64,000 nucleotides of DNA from Shouchella patagoniensis (GTDB lineage Bacteria > Bacillota > Bacilli > Bacillales > Bacillaceae_D): assembly GCF_002019705.1 (NCBI RefSeq), contig NZ_KV917377.1:1610565-1674564 (forward strand). The letters run 5' to 3'. A program made the translations under genes and the position numbers. Of this stretch, positions 1 to 8,770 are shown piece after piece (position 1 is the first letter of the stretch; the number at the start of each line of letters is the position of its first letter). The notes under the pieces are model-generated. The model was not told the DNA's origin. It was given only the letters and a program-made list of their open reading frames with translations, and ran no database searches.

Positions 1-855
1 TTCCTCTCTAGATGAAGATGTTTCTCTTGATAACGACGCTTCTGAAGACCAGAATGCAGATGAGCAAGATTCTGATTCCTCTCTAGATGAAGATGTTTCT
101 CTTGATAACGACGCTTCTGAAGACCAGAGTGCGGATGAGCAAGATTCTGATTCCTCTCTAGGTGAAGATGTTTCTCTTGATAACGACGCTTCTGAAAACC
201 AGGATGCAGATGAGCAAGATTCTGATTCCTCTCTAGATGAAGATGTTTCTCTTGATAACGACGCTTCTGAAGGCCAGGATGCAGATGAGCAAGATTCTGA
301 TTCCTCTCTAGATGAAGATGTGTCTCTTGATAATGCCGCTTCTGAAGACCAGGGTGCGGAGGAGCAAGATTCTGATTCCTCTCTAGAGGAAGATGTTTCT
401 CTTGATAAGGACGCTTCTGAAGACCAGGATGCAGATGAGCAAGATTCTGATTCCTCTCTAGATGAAGATGTTTCTCTTGATAACGACGCTTCTGAAGGCC
501 AGGATGCAGATGAGCAAGATTCTGATTCCTCTCTAGATGAAGATGTTTCTCTTGATAATGACGCTTCTGAAGACCAGGGTGTGGATGAGCAAGATTCTGA
601 TTCCTCTCTAGATGAAGATGTTTCTCTTGATGACGACGCTTCTGAAGACCAGGATGCAGATGAGCAAGATTCTGATTCCTCTCTAGATGAAGATGTTTCT
701 CTTGATGACGACGCTTCTGAAGACCAGGGTGCGGATGAGCAAGATTCTGATTCCTCTCTAGATGAAGATGTTTCTCTTGATAACGACGCTTCTGAAAACC
801 AGGGTGCGGATGAGCAAGATTCTGATTCCTCTCTAGGTGAAGATGTTTCTCTTGA
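1..855 (+). repeat. 75-bp direct tandem repeats, 11 full copies plus a partial copy
   Basis: Copies begin at 1, 76, 151, 226, 301, 376, 451, 526, 601, 676 and 751, with a partial copy at 826. Each starts TTCCTCTCTAGATGAAGATG or a close variant. The period is exactly 75 bp, so the reading frame is always kept. Variation is limited to a few point changes (for example GACCAG/AACCAG/GGCCAG and GATGAC/GATAAC), which suggests recent expansion or gene conversion. The array continues beyond the left edge. Confidence 0.95.
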
Positions 856-1105
856 TAACGAGAATTCTGTTGACAACAACTCATTGAATGAGAGTGCTGA
901 AGAAGACGAAAACTCGATTATCACCAAAGAAGAAATACAATTAGAGATAGAAGCAATCTTACTATCTAGTCCTGACCTAACGGCAACTCACCTAGAAGAA
1001 TTAGAAAAAGGAGATACAATAGAAATCGTGTCTAAAGACGGCAATTTCTACAAAGTGATTGTAAATGGTGTAGAAGGCTGGCTTTCTTCAGAGTCACTTT
1101 CATAA
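2..1105 (+). CDS. Acidic 25-residue tandem-repeat protein with C-terminal SH3-like domain (5' end outside window)
   Basis: The reading frame is open from the first bases of the window, so the protein starts upstream; 367 residues are visible. Eleven complete 25-residue repeats of the type SSLDEDVSLDNDASEDQ followed by ADEQDSD, plus part of a twelfth, are almost all Asp, Glu and Ser. After an acidic linker the last 60 residues (DLTATHLEELEKGDTIEIVS, then FYKVIVNGVEGWLSSESLS) look like a bacterial SH3 (SH3b) domain, a fold known for binding cell wall. I infer a secreted or wall-associated protein with a long negatively charged stalk; no signal peptide can be seen because the N-terminus is missing. 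A GTG inside the repeats at 320 is not a credible start, since the repeats continue upstream in frame. A shared terminator separates it from the convergent gtaB gene. Confidence 0.85.
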   Translation, partial: SSLDEDVSLDNDASEDQNADEQDSDSSLDEDVSLDNDASEDQSADEQDSDSSLGEDVSLDNDASENQDADEQDSDSSLDEDVSLDNDASEGQDADEQDSDSSLDEDVSLDNAASEDQGAEEQDSDSSLEEDVSLDKDASEDQDADEQDSDSSLDEDVSLDNDASEGQDADEQDSDSSLDEDVSLDNDASEDQGVDEQDSDSSLDEDVSLDDDASEDQDADEQDSDSSLDEDVSLDDDASEDQGADEQDSDSSLDEDVSLDNDASENQGADEQDSDSSLGEDVSLDNENSVDNNSLNESAEEDENSIITKEEIQLEIEAILLSSPDLTATHLEELEKGDTIEIVSKDGNFYKVIVNGVEGWLSSESLS

Positions 1106-1112
1106 AATAAGA

Positions 1113-1143
1113 AAAAAAGCTAAGCGATTGCTTAGCTTTTTTC
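1113..1143. terminator. Bidirectional rho-independent terminator
   Basis: GCTAAGC, loop GATT, GCTTAGC, flanked by an A-run on the left and a T-run on the right, so it can end both the repeat-protein gene and the convergent gtaB transcript. Confidence 0.85.
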
Positions 1144-1160
1144 TTTACTTATTTAATCTT

Positions 1161-2045
1161 TTATTTACGAACCATATCTTCAAGTTCAAGATACTCTTTC
1201 ATTTTTTCAATTAAAGCAGGTTTTAAATCTCCCCTTTGCATCGCAAATTCAAGTGTCGTTAAGACAAACCCTAGCTTCTCTCCAACATCATATCGTTTGC
1301 CCTCAAAATCATATGCAAAAACTTGTTGTTCTTCATTTAGCATTTGAATAGCATCTGTTAGCTGAATTTCACCACCAGCTCCTGTTTCTTGCTTCTCTAA
1401 ATGTTTGAAAATGGCAGGTGTCAGCAAATAGCGTCCCAGTATAGCCAAGTTAGAAGGTGCTTCCTCCACTCTTGGCTTTTCTACAAAGCGGCTCACGCCA
1501 TACAAACGACCTTCTTTTGTTGTGGGATCAATAATACCATATCGATTTGTTGTGTCATGCGGCACTTGTTGTACACCAATGATACTCGCTTCTTTCTCTT
1601 CGTATTGCTCAATTAGTTGCTTCAAACAAGGTTTATCATTTTGCACAATATCATCACCAAGCAGAACGGCAAAAGGTTCATCACCAATAAACTTGCGGGC
1701 ACACCAAACCGCGTGACCAAGACCTTTTGGCTCCTTCTGGCGGATGTAATGAATATCTACTTTCCCTGCTTTTTGAACGGCTTCTAACAATTCATATTTT
1801 TCTTTTTCGGCTAGGTTTTGCTCTAATTCAAACGCATGATCAAAATGATCTTCAATCGCACGTTTTCCTTTTCCAGTGACAATAATAATGTCCTCAATAC
1901 CTGATTCAATTGCTTCTTCGACAATATATTGAATTGTTGGTTTATCCACAATCGGCAACATTTCTTTTGGCATTGCTTTTGTAGCAGGTAAGAACCTTGT
2001 ACCCAGACCAGCAGCTGGAATAATCGCTTTTTTGACTGATTTCAT
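1161..2045 (-). CDS. gtaB: UTP--glucose-1-phosphate uridylyltransferase
   Basis: Makes UDP-glucose from UTP and glucose-1-phosphate in the cytosol, the donor for wall teichoic acid glucosylation, glycolipid anchors and, through TuaD, UDP-glucuronate. The 294 residues match the usual GtaB/GalU length. The nucleotide-binding start [20 protein letters not shown] is near residues 9-28, followed by [17 protein letters not shown], the LLGDD metal-binding segment near residue 130 and FVEKP near 188. It is the most downstream gene of the minus-strand wall polymer block, 85 bp after a glycosyltransferase gene, and ends at a shared bidirectional terminator. UDP-glucose also feeds the UDP-glucose dehydrogenase at 52043-53407. 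The RBS (GGAAGGA) is rather far, about 12 nt, from the ATG. Confidence 0.95.
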   Translation of the reverse strand: MKSVKKAIIPAAGLGTRFLPATKAMPKEMLPIVDKPTIQYIVEEAIESGIEDIIIVTGKGKRAIEDHFDHAFELEQNLAEKEKYELLEAVQKAGKVDIHYIRQKEPKGLGHAVWCARKFIGDEPFAVLLGDDIVQNDKPCLKQLIEQYEEKEASIIGVQQVPHDTTNRYGIIDPTTKEGRLYGVSRFVEKPRVEEAPSNLAILGRYLLTPAIFKHLEKQETGAGGEIQLTDAIQMLNEEQQVFAYDFEGKRYDVGEKLGFVLTTLEFAMQRGDLKPALIEKMKEYLELEDMVRK

Positions 2046-2130
2046 TATTCTTTATTATCCTTCCTTCTTATAAACTTTTTATTGAGTAGCTTATCTTCAT
2101 CGGATACAAATAGAGTCTTCTAGAGAAAAA

Positions 2131-3666
2131 TCAAGAAATTTTAACTCCGATATTGCCGTTAATTGTTTTATAGAGCTTTAATTGTTTTTCAGAATCTATT
2201 TCCACACGTAATTCTGCTTCATTATCTTTTTGGACAAGTGTTTTTTCATAATCATTATAGCCAAGTAGAAACTGGTAACCTGTTGCATCCAATTCACTTA
2301 ACTTCTCTAAGGGAATTGTCACATTTACCACATTTCCACTTTGGCTTAAATCCACTTTGAATCTATAGGTATCTATAGCCGATTCTCTGCTTTGTAATAT
2401 ACAGGACTCCACGTTGACTTCACTGTGGCTTAATACTTGTATTTCTAATTTAATCTCATTCGCTACGATGTCTTGTTTAAGAAGTTCTGCTTTAACTTCT
2501 ATTGGAAGTAAAAGCTTTGTTCCATCTTCAAGGTGAGCCTGTTTATATGATAAGCCATCCTTTGACAGATAAGATACTTCTCCGTTTTTCTTAGACCACT
2601 TAGCCAATAAAACTAGCTTTTCATATTCATGATTCATGGCAAAATGATAGTATTGTTTATTAATCGGCTTAATGATTGTCTCTTCAAACGAATACGAACG
2701 TTTTGCAGCAGTAAAAATTGAAATGACTTTATGAAATTTATCAAAATAAGCTTGTTTATTTTTGCTTTTCACAAAGTGATTTCGATCAAATAAACGAGTA
2801 ATACTGTCAAATTCAATAATGCGATTAACAATGTTTTTTTCTTTCTCTGGAGGTAGGTTTTTCTTTAACACATGCTTTAATACGGCTATATTTGTATCCA
2901 TTTTTTGCATAATATCGGTTTGTTTAACGAGCGAATCATTTTCATCTAAGCGGTTCAAATAATAGACTGGTTCCGTAGTAGTTGATACGGTGTCAGCTGC
3001 TATAATCACATCGATAAAAAACTGTTTATCCTCTGCAAATTTCATTTCAGGGAATGTGATATTATTATCCCTTATCAACTTTAAACGCACCATTCTCGAT
3101 CTTGGACCTAAGTGATAGAAGAAATGCTTAATCAAGTATGGAGATACATTTCTCCGTTCTCGACTCGATTCATATCGACCAATTACTTTTTCTGATTTAG
3201 AGTTTACTTCAATTGTTTTTCCGACGGCATAATTAGCGTTTGTTTCTTCCAACAAATCAAATAACGTTTTTATACCAGTTGGATACAACCAATCATCAGC
3301 ATCAAGAAAGAAAACATATTCGGAATTGGCCAAATGCACACCTAAATTTCTTGGGTGAGCAGGCGTACCTGTATTTTGTTCTAAAAAAACGCTCACAACA
3401 TTTTCATACATATTCGAGTACTTTTTCATTAGCTTTTTGCTTCCATCAGTCGAATGATCATCAACAAGTATGCAAGTAATATTATCTCGACCTAAGTTTT
3501 GTAAAAGTACTGAATCAACGGTCCGTTGAAGCCATTTTTCAGCATTATATACTGGTACTATGACCGTAACCGACGTATTACGATGTAACGCTTTTTCATT
3601 TATAATTTCGTACCCGATTTTATTTTTTATTGAGTCTTTTTTTGTTAGCAAATTTAAGAATCCCAT
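2131..3666 (-). CDS. GT2 family glycosyltransferase with long C-terminal region (TarS-like layout)
   Basis: An inverting GT-A enzyme, probably decorating a wall polymer. After a short N-terminal stretch comes SVTVIVPVYNAEKWLQRTVD, then ILVDDHSTDGS, PAHPRNLGVHLANSEYVFFL and the DADD metal-binding motif near residue 125. The 511 residues far exceed a bare GT2 domain; the extra 300 residues are a helical linker and a beta-rich tail, the layout known for the teichoic acid GlcNAc transferase TarS, though I cannot show homology of the tail. I place the start at the ATG at 3666 because GGAGGTAAC lies just before it; the frame can be extended 12 codons upstream without an RBS. It sits between gtaB and tagF-like genes. 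The acceptor is inferred from context only. Confidence 0.8.
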   Translation of the reverse strand: MGFLNLLTKKDSIKNKIGYEIINEKALHRNTSVTVIVPVYNAEKWLQRTVDSVLLQNLGRDNITCILVDDHSTDGSKKLMKKYSNMYENVVSVFLEQNTGTPAHPRNLGVHLANSEYVFFLDADDWLYPTGIKTLFDLLEETNANYAVGKTIEVNSKSEKVIGRYESSRERRNVSPYLIKHFFYHLGPRSRMVRLKLIRDNNITFPEMKFAEDKQFFIDVIIAADTVSTTTEPVYYLNRLDENDSLVKQTDIMQKMDTNIAVLKHVLKKNLPPEKEKNIVNRIIEFDSITRLFDRNHFVKSKNKQAYFDKFHKVISIFTAAKRSYSFEETIIKPINKQYYHFAMNHEYEKLVLLAKWSKKNGEVSYLSKDGLSYKQAHLEDGTKLLLPIEVKAELLKQDIVANEIKLEIQVLSHSEVNVESCILQSRESAIDTYRFKVDLSQSGNVVNVTIPLEKLSELDATGYQFLLGYNDYEKTLVQKDNEAELRVEIDSEKQLKLYKTINGNIGVKIS

Positions 3667-3802
3667 ACTGTTACCTCCAATAGAAATACACCTATAAGTC
3701 ACGCGTATATTACTTTCATTCTACTTCCCTTTTGGTATAAAAATAAACAGCATTTGCAGGATTTCATTAACTTTACTTAAATCTTTCATAATTACCCATT
3801 TA

Positions 3803-3861
3803 AACAATAAATACCCACACCGGAAGTTTACAATACAACTTTTGTGTGGGTATTTATTGTT
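3803..3861. terminator. 18-bp perfect inverted repeat, probable terminator
   Basis: AACAATAAATACCCACAC (3803-3820) is exactly complementary to 3844-3861, with a 23-nt loop. It lies between the minus-strand genes at 3974 and 2131. The flanks are AT-rich rather than a clean T-run, so termination is likely but not certain. The remaining intergenic bases (3667-3802 and 3862-3973) show nothing else that I recognise. Confidence 0.6.
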
Positions 3862-3973
3862 ATTTATTTTATTAGGTTCTGGCCATAATTAGCTCCAAAC
3901 ATGTCATATATAGAGCTTACTACACTTCATTCAATTACAGCTTTTGAAAGCACTCTATTATTCAGAGAATAAT

Positions 3974-6139
3974 TTATCTGTTACTTCTTATCACTTGATC
4001 AATAATTTTTCTTGAAGCTGTACCATCATCCAAATGGCAAAACTTTGTATAAAAATCATCTACCCGCTGTTTATAAGATTCTTTTATGGCTTCAATGTCT
4101 TGAATCGCTTTAATCACTTCATCTGATGTTCTTAGCAATGGTCCTGGTGCTTCTTGTTCAAAATCAATATAAAAACCACGTAAGTCATCTCGATAATTAT
4201 CCAAATCATACGTGTAAAAAATGATTGGTCTCTTCAAGTTAGCATAATCAAAGAAAACTGAAGAATAATCAGTAATAAGCAAGTCTGAAATCAAATACAG
4301 TTCTGAGATATCATCATAGTGTGATAGGTTATACACAAAGCCTTCCAACCCATCTACATTTAAATCATCTGCAATTAAATAATGCATACGAAGCAAAATT
4401 ACGTATTCATCACCTAATTTATTCCTCATATCAAATAAATCCAGCTTCACATCAAACTTATATTTACCCCGTTCAATAAATTCATCGTCTCTCCATGTAG
4501 GAGCATACAAAATTATTTTTTTATTTTTGGGTAAGCCAAGAGACACTTTCAACTTTTCTTGATACTCACTATTGTTCTTTGAAGGATTGTAAAATAAGTC
4601 ATTCCTCGGGTACCCAACATCAAGCATCTTTTTTTCAAAATGGAAGGCACGCTTAAATATCTCTGTAGAATAATCATTCGGTGAAACTAGATAATCCCAA
4701 TCTTGAGTTTCGTTATAAAAATTTTGTTTATAAGTTGCTGTAGAAGTACCCGGCATTTTCACTTCCTTCATATCTGCCGCTAATCTTTTTAAAGGAGTAC
4801 CATGCCAGGTTTGCAAATAAACAGTTTCTTTTCTTTTATCAAGTGTTTTTTCTTTTCTCGCATTCATAACCCAGAATTTAGATGTTGCTGCATAATAATA
4901 ATATTTTAAACTTAATCGCTTTACTTTTTTTGCTGGACCCGGAATGGTCTTATCAGAGGGCTCGGAAAAAGCCCATATATATTCAAATTCTTTACCTTTC
5001 TCATTATACATCTCTTCATATATTGCCCTTGGGCTACATGCATAAGATTTTCCACCGAAGCTTTCGAAGAGTACCCGATTTTTCCGTGTTTTTATTTTAC
5101 TGAATAAAGTGTTTGCTATCTGCTGGTTCAGCTTTTTTTTGTTTTTTAACCCTGCTTTCCAATTAGCTATATTGACTCTTTTGTTAAGCCATTGTTCTGT
5201 TTTAATTATATCACCACTCAAATGAGCTCTAATTTGTCGCAGTCCTAATCTTCCACTATTTTCAATATATTGGTCATCTACTTTTTCTAATTTCTGTTGA
5301 AGCTCTTCAAAATTAGCTTTAAATAAGTCTCTATTTTCTTCCTTTGCCCATTCCTTAAAATAAGTTCTTAAAAACCATTTCGTTATATATTCTTTTAACC
5401 AAAAGTCCGTTTCTTCTTTTAAATTAGCTTGCTGGTGAGAAATAAAATCAACCCATTCATTAAACTTATTCTTAAAAGGTTCTATACTTAAAGAGGGACG
5501 CTCAATTGGATCGTAACATTCTCCCTTAATATAGAGTGGAAACTTTAGATAAGTCACATTCTCTGCTCTTTTTAACGTATTAATCATAAAATCAAAATCT
5601 GTATAGTAGTGAAAATCGTCATTAAAAGTAAGTTGGTTCTCTTTTAAAAAAGCATTACTATACAACACACCAGCTACTGACATTCTTTTTAATGCCTTTT
5701 TTCTCTTTGTTTCTTTCCAATTAAATGTACTTGCATTATAAATCGTAATGGGTTTTACGCGGTTAGATTTTTGCATTCTAGTCATTAAAATAGGTGCATC
5801 ACTTAATTCCATTAAAGAAGCGATAAAAAGAAGGGAGTTGTTTACTAAATAATCATCACCGTCTAAAAAAAGAACATATTCACCATTAGCCTGTTTTAAA
5901 CCAAAGTTCCTTGCGTAAGCAACGCCTCGATTTTCTTCTAAAGCAATAACCTCTGCTCTAAGTGCCAATTGACTTTTTGTTTCCTTAATAAGCTCTAAGC
6001 TCTGATCAGTAGAACCATTATCTATAATAATAATCTCTTTATTTTCATAATCTTGATTGTTTAAAGATTCCAAACATCTCTTTATATAATCCTGTTTGTT
6101 ATAAACAGTTATAAGGATTGATATTTTTTGCATAATCAT
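3974..6139 (-). CDS. tagF: GT2 domain fused to CDP-glycerol glycerophosphotransferase (TagF type)
   Basis: Predicted to build the poly(glycerol phosphate) chain of wall teichoic acid from CDP-glycerol at the inner membrane face. Residues 1-220 form a GT2 domain (ISILITVYNKQDYIKRCLES, IIIDNGSTDQS, FLDGDDYL near 93-100). Residues about 350-700 form the polymerase domain, with LQTWHGTPLKRL near 445, SPNDYSTEIFKRAF near 488, LYAPTWRD near 546 and LLITDYSSVFFDY near 622, the conserved His and Asp regions of the TagB/TagF family. The 721-residue length is close to B. subtilis TagF. The frame opens at a GTG at 6145, but AGGAG overlaps it; the ATG at 6139, or less likely 6133, fits the RBS better. 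tagD, which supplies CDP-glycerol, lies immediately upstream. Confidence 0.88.
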   Translation of the reverse strand: MIMQKISILITVYNKQDYIKRCLESLNNQDYENKEIIIIDNGSTDQSLELIKETKSQLALRAEVIALEENRGVAYARNFGLKQANGEYVLFLDGDDYLVNNSLLFIASLMELSDAPILMTRMQKSNRVKPITIYNASTFNWKETKRKKALKRMSVAGVLYSNAFLKENQLTFNDDFHYYTDFDFMINTLKRAENVTYLKFPLYIKGECYDPIERPSLSIEPFKNKFNEWVDFISHQQANLKEETDFWLKEYITKWFLRTYFKEWAKEENRDLFKANFEELQQKLEKVDDQYIENSGRLGLRQIRAHLSGDIIKTEQWLNKRVNIANWKAGLKNKKKLNQQIANTLFSKIKTRKNRVLFESFGGKSYACSPRAIYEEMYNEKGKEFEYIWAFSEPSDKTIPGPAKKVKRLSLKYYYYAATSKFWVMNARKEKTLDKRKETVYLQTWHGTPLKRLAADMKEVKMPGTSTATYKQNFYNETQDWDYLVSPNDYSTEIFKRAFHFEKKMLDVGYPRNDLFYNPSKNNSEYQEKLKVSLGLPKNKKIILYAPTWRDDEFIERGKYKFDVKLDLFDMRNKLGDEYVILLRMHYLIADDLNVDGLEGFVYNLSHYDDISELYLISDLLITDYSSVFFDYANLKRPIIFYTYDLDNYRDDLRGFYIDFEQEAPGPLLRTSDEVIKAIQDIEAIKESYKQRVDDFYTKFCHLDDGTASRKIIDQVIRSNR

Positions 6140-6209
6140 CTTCACTCCTATTTGGCTATACAGAACATATTACGTTTAACATTTTCTCTATTTTCCTTAT
6201 TCCAAATAA

Positions 6210-6233
6210 AAACCAGCGTTTAAACGCTGGTTT
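6210..6233 (-). terminator. 24-bp palindrome after tagD
   Basis: AAACCAGCGTTT followed by its exact complement AAACGCTGGTTT, just beyond the tagD stop codon on the minus strand. The downstream run is T-rich but broken, so it may allow read-through into tagF. Confidence 0.6.
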
Positions 6234-6237
6234 ACAT

Positions 6238-6633
6238 TTATTGATTCGCCTCAAACAATTCTGTTTTGATCTTTGTCGTAGAAATTCCTTCTGTCCGAGG
6301 CAGATAAACCACATCACAGTATTCGGTTAGAAAATCAAATTTTCCATCCCAATCATCTCCCATAACAAACACATCAATACCATGCTTTTGTACGTCCTCA
6401 ACTTTTTGTTCCCAGTTGTCTTCAGCAATCACTTCGTCTACATAACGAATTGCTTCCAGAATCATTTTGCGGTTTTCAAAGCTGTGGTATGCTTCTTTTT
6501 CTTTTATTGCATTAAATTGATCTGATGAGATCGCCACGATTAAATAATCACCTAGATCTTTTGCCCTCTTTAATAAATTGATGTGTCCCCAGTGAAGTAA
6601 ATCAAACGTTCCATACGTAATTACCTTTTTCAA
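6238..6633 (-). CDS. tagD: Glycerol-3-phosphate cytidylyltransferase
   Basis: Forms CDP-glycerol from CTP and sn-glycerol-3-phosphate, the building block used by the neighbouring TagF- and TagB-type enzymes. The 131-residue protein has the cytidylyltransferase hallmarks: TYGTFDLLHWGHINLLKRAK with H14 and H17, and the C-terminal RTEGISTTKIK near 113-123. FVMGDDWDGKFD near 89-100 is also typical of TagD. The start ATG follows TTAGGAGGGAAATT. It lies between two CDP-glycerol-dependent transferase genes, which supports its role in teichoic acid synthesis. Confidence 0.97.
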   Translation of the reverse strand: MKKVITYGTFDLLHWGHINLLKRAKDLGDYLIVAISSDQFNAIKEKEAYHSFENRKMILEAIRYVDEVIAEDNWEQKVEDVQKHGIDVFVMGDDWDGKFDFLTEYCDVVYLPRTEGISTTKIKTELFEANQ

Positions 6634-6755
6634 CGAATTTCCCTCCTAATTTATTTACCATTTTCATCTATATTCAAGCGGTCTACTATAATTTTTCATC
6701 AGAGTCAGTATAGCATATTTCCATACGAATCATTTTGTAATTTCTTGGACATTTC

Positions 6756-7505
6756 TTAAAAACTACGTACCGTTATCACCAATCGTAGAGCTACTTTTAA
6801 TACCATAATTAAAAGGAAAATAACTATATATAGAGGTTGAATAAAGAAACCTGTAATGAATGTTCCTAATGTTAATAAGAACAGTACCAAAAAGAACCCT
6901 GGCAAACCAAGCAACACACCCGCTAGCTCAAAAACAAATGACTTTGTACGTATTTTATTTACTGGATCTCTTTCGTTTACCTGGTTTGCGTTTGTCAATT
7001 GGTAAGCAATCGGTACAAACAAAGCCATAATCACAAGTGTGATAACTAGATAAAGTACTCCAAGTTCGAGAGGGCTAAGCAATAACCTATCCCACAAGAC
7101 TAGTAACGCAAAGGGCATAGCCAAAAATACAGGCAATGTTGCTCCTTGAATGAGCAAATCAATAAAGTATCCTTTTTTAGATGTTTTACCTGTTAACCTT
7201 GCTACCTCACCGTCAACACAATCAAGCAAATAACCAATATTATAACAAAAGAAGGCAAGTATAAAAGAAATTGGTGTTGCTTGAAGCAGCCAAAAGCCAG
7301 AAAAAACAACGAATAAGGCACTCATCCAACTAATGCTATTCGGACTTAAGCGTAATTTCATGAATAAGATCGTAACAAAAATTGATAACCGTCGTAGTAC
7401 ATACCAAGACCACAAGTCTTCCTTTGAACTGTAGGCTTGAGATTTTTCACGTAATCGAGTAATCTCTTTCGTATCAAACCAAGTCGCAGCAAGTCGCTTC
7501 TCCAT
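6756..7505 (-). CDS. CDP-alcohol phosphotransferase family membrane protein with altered fourth Asp
   Basis: A polytopic protein of 249 residues with about six hydrophobic segments. Residues 95-120 carry most of the CDP-alcohol phosphotransferase signature: D95, D98-G99, A102-R103, G112 and D116 are in place, but the position of the last conserved Asp is Gln120 (DLLIQ). In this family the four acidic residues bind metal and the last is thought to act as catalytic base, so the activity is uncertain. Between tagD and a CDP-glycerol transferase, CDP-glycerol is the obvious candidate ligand, but that is inference. The start is the ATG at 7505, after the stop codon of the upstream gene; the frame runs 27 codons further back only by overlapping that gene. 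No clear terminator follows; tagD begins 122 bp downstream. Confidence 0.75.
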   Translation of the reverse strand: MEKRLAATWFDTKEITRLREKSQAYSSKEDLWSWYVLRRLSIFVTILFMKLRLSPNSISWMSALFVVFSGFWLLQATPISFILAFFCYNIGYLLDCVDGEVARLTGKTSKKGYFIDLLIQGATLPVFLAMPFALLVLWDRLLLSPLELGVLYLVITLVIMALFVPIAYQLTNANQVNERDPVNKIRTKSFVFELAGVLLGLPGFFLVLFLLTLGTFITGFFIQPLYIVIFLLIMVLKVALRLVITVRSF

Positions 7506-7507
7506 CT

Positions 7508-8695
7508 CTAGCGTACCACTCCTTTGCTCTCTCCAAATAACTCGTCCACAACTCGTTTCGTTGCTTGACCATCTTCTAATGAGCAAAATTGCGATGAGAA
7601 CGCAGAAAACGAATCGCCTTCAACTTGTTTCATTTCTTTTATTGCTTCAATTAATTCCGTTGTTGTTTTAACTACAGGACCTGGAGCCTGCTTCTCCAGT
7701 TGAAAATAAAAGCCTCTAATATCATCTCGATACTCATCTAAATCGTATGCAAAAAACAAAATTGGTCTATTTAAAATGGCATAATCAAAAAAGACAGATG
7801 AATAATCAGTAATCAATATATCGGAAATTAAGTAAAGCTCATTGATATCATAATAAGCAGATACATCTTTCACAAACTCGTTCTCTTCAATGGCGAGCTT
7901 ATCACTTATAAAAGAATGCATCCGCAATAGGAGCACATATTCATCCGAAAAAGCATGTTTAAACGCATCTATATCGAGTTGCATATTAAAATGATAAGAA
8001 CCAGGACCTTTGTTGTGATGATCCCTCCATGTTGGGGCGTAAAGCAATACCTTCTTCTCACTTGGAATATTAAATTTCCGCTTAATATTATTAATTGTCT
8101 CTTCATTATTACCTAATACAAGCATATCGTTTCTAGGGTATCCCGTCTCCAAAATGCGATTAGAATATTTAAATGCACGCTTAAAGATAGTTGTAGAATA
8201 CGAATTAGGTGAAATCAAATAATCCCAGTTCGACGCTTCTCTATGAAAGTTCTCTACGTATTTTTCTTTTGTTGTTCCAGGCATCCGTACTTCATCCATA
8301 TCAGAAACTAATTTTTTCAATGGGGTTCCATGCCAGGTCTGTACGTATGTTGTGTGTCTAGGCTTCTTAATCCAATTAGGCATCCTGCTATTCGTCACCC
8401 AATATGCTGATCTTGCCATTAATATAAACCATTTTACACTTAATCGTTCCACGTAAGGGATGCCATTTTCTTTGAATTTTGTTTGATGCTTTTTATTAAC
8501 ACTCCAAACAAGGTCATATTCGGCATAGTTCTCTCTCATGTACTCATAAATTGCCCTAGGGTTACAACTATATTGTTTTCCCGAAAAACTCTCAAACATA
8601 ACTAGTTTTTTTCGAACCGGTAATTTTGAAGCTAAAAAGAAGGCTGTTGCTGACATTTTCCGTACGACATTTATCTTTTTTAATCGTTTTATCAT
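7508..8695 (-). CDS. CDP-glycerol:glycerophosphate transferase (TagB/TagF family)
   Basis: A cytosolic-face enzyme that transfers glycerol phosphate from CDP-glycerol. It is a single-domain protein of 395 residues, the length of TagB-like primases, and lacks the GT2 domain of the neighbouring tagF product. It shares that protein's motifs: YSCNPRAIYEYM, VQTWHGTPLKKLVSDM, SPNSYSTTIFKRAF, LYAPTWRD, LLRMH and DILITDYSSVFFDYAILNRP. It could prime the chain (TagB role), extend it, or work on a different acceptor; sequence alone does not decide. The start is the ATG at 8695 with AAAGGGG about 12 nt upstream; a TTG at 8722 lacks an RBS. The next gene starts 3 bp after its stop, so both are probably translationally linked. 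Confidence 0.88.
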   Translation of the reverse strand: MIKRLKKINVVRKMSATAFFLASKLPVRKKLVMFESFSGKQYSCNPRAIYEYMRENYAEYDLVWSVNKKHQTKFKENGIPYVERLSVKWFILMARSAYWVTNSRMPNWIKKPRHTTYVQTWHGTPLKKLVSDMDEVRMPGTTKEKYVENFHREASNWDYLISPNSYSTTIFKRAFKYSNRILETGYPRNDMLVLGNNEETINNIKRKFNIPSEKKVLLYAPTWRDHHNKGPGSYHFNMQLDIDAFKHAFSDEYVLLLRMHSFISDKLAIEENEFVKDVSAYYDINELYLISDILITDYSSVFFDYAILNRPILFFAYDLDEYRDDIRGFYFQLEKQAPGPVVKTTTELIEAIKEMKQVEGDSFSAFSSQFCSLEDGQATKRVVDELFGESKGVVR

Positions 8696-8730
8696 TTCTA
8701 CAAGTAACCCCTTTGCAAACAAACAGACAT

Positions 8731-8758
8731 CCCCACATTACAGTAACTGTATGTGGGG
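8731..8758 (-). terminator. Hairpin between sugar transferase and CDP-glycerol transferase genes
   Basis: CCCCACAT...ACAGT pairs with ACTGTATGTGGGG with one bulged base. It follows the stop of the gene at 8771 by 12 bp. There is no good T-run, so it may attenuate rather than end transcription. Confidence 0.5.
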
Positions 8759-8770
8759 AAGGAATCTCTA

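Noticed and set aside
1-855. CRISPR-like array
   Set aside because: The repeats are directly adjacent with no unique spacers and are translated in frame.
320-1105. GTG at 320 as start of the acidic repeat protein
   Set aside because: The repeats continue in frame to the left edge and there is no RBS; the true start is outside the window.
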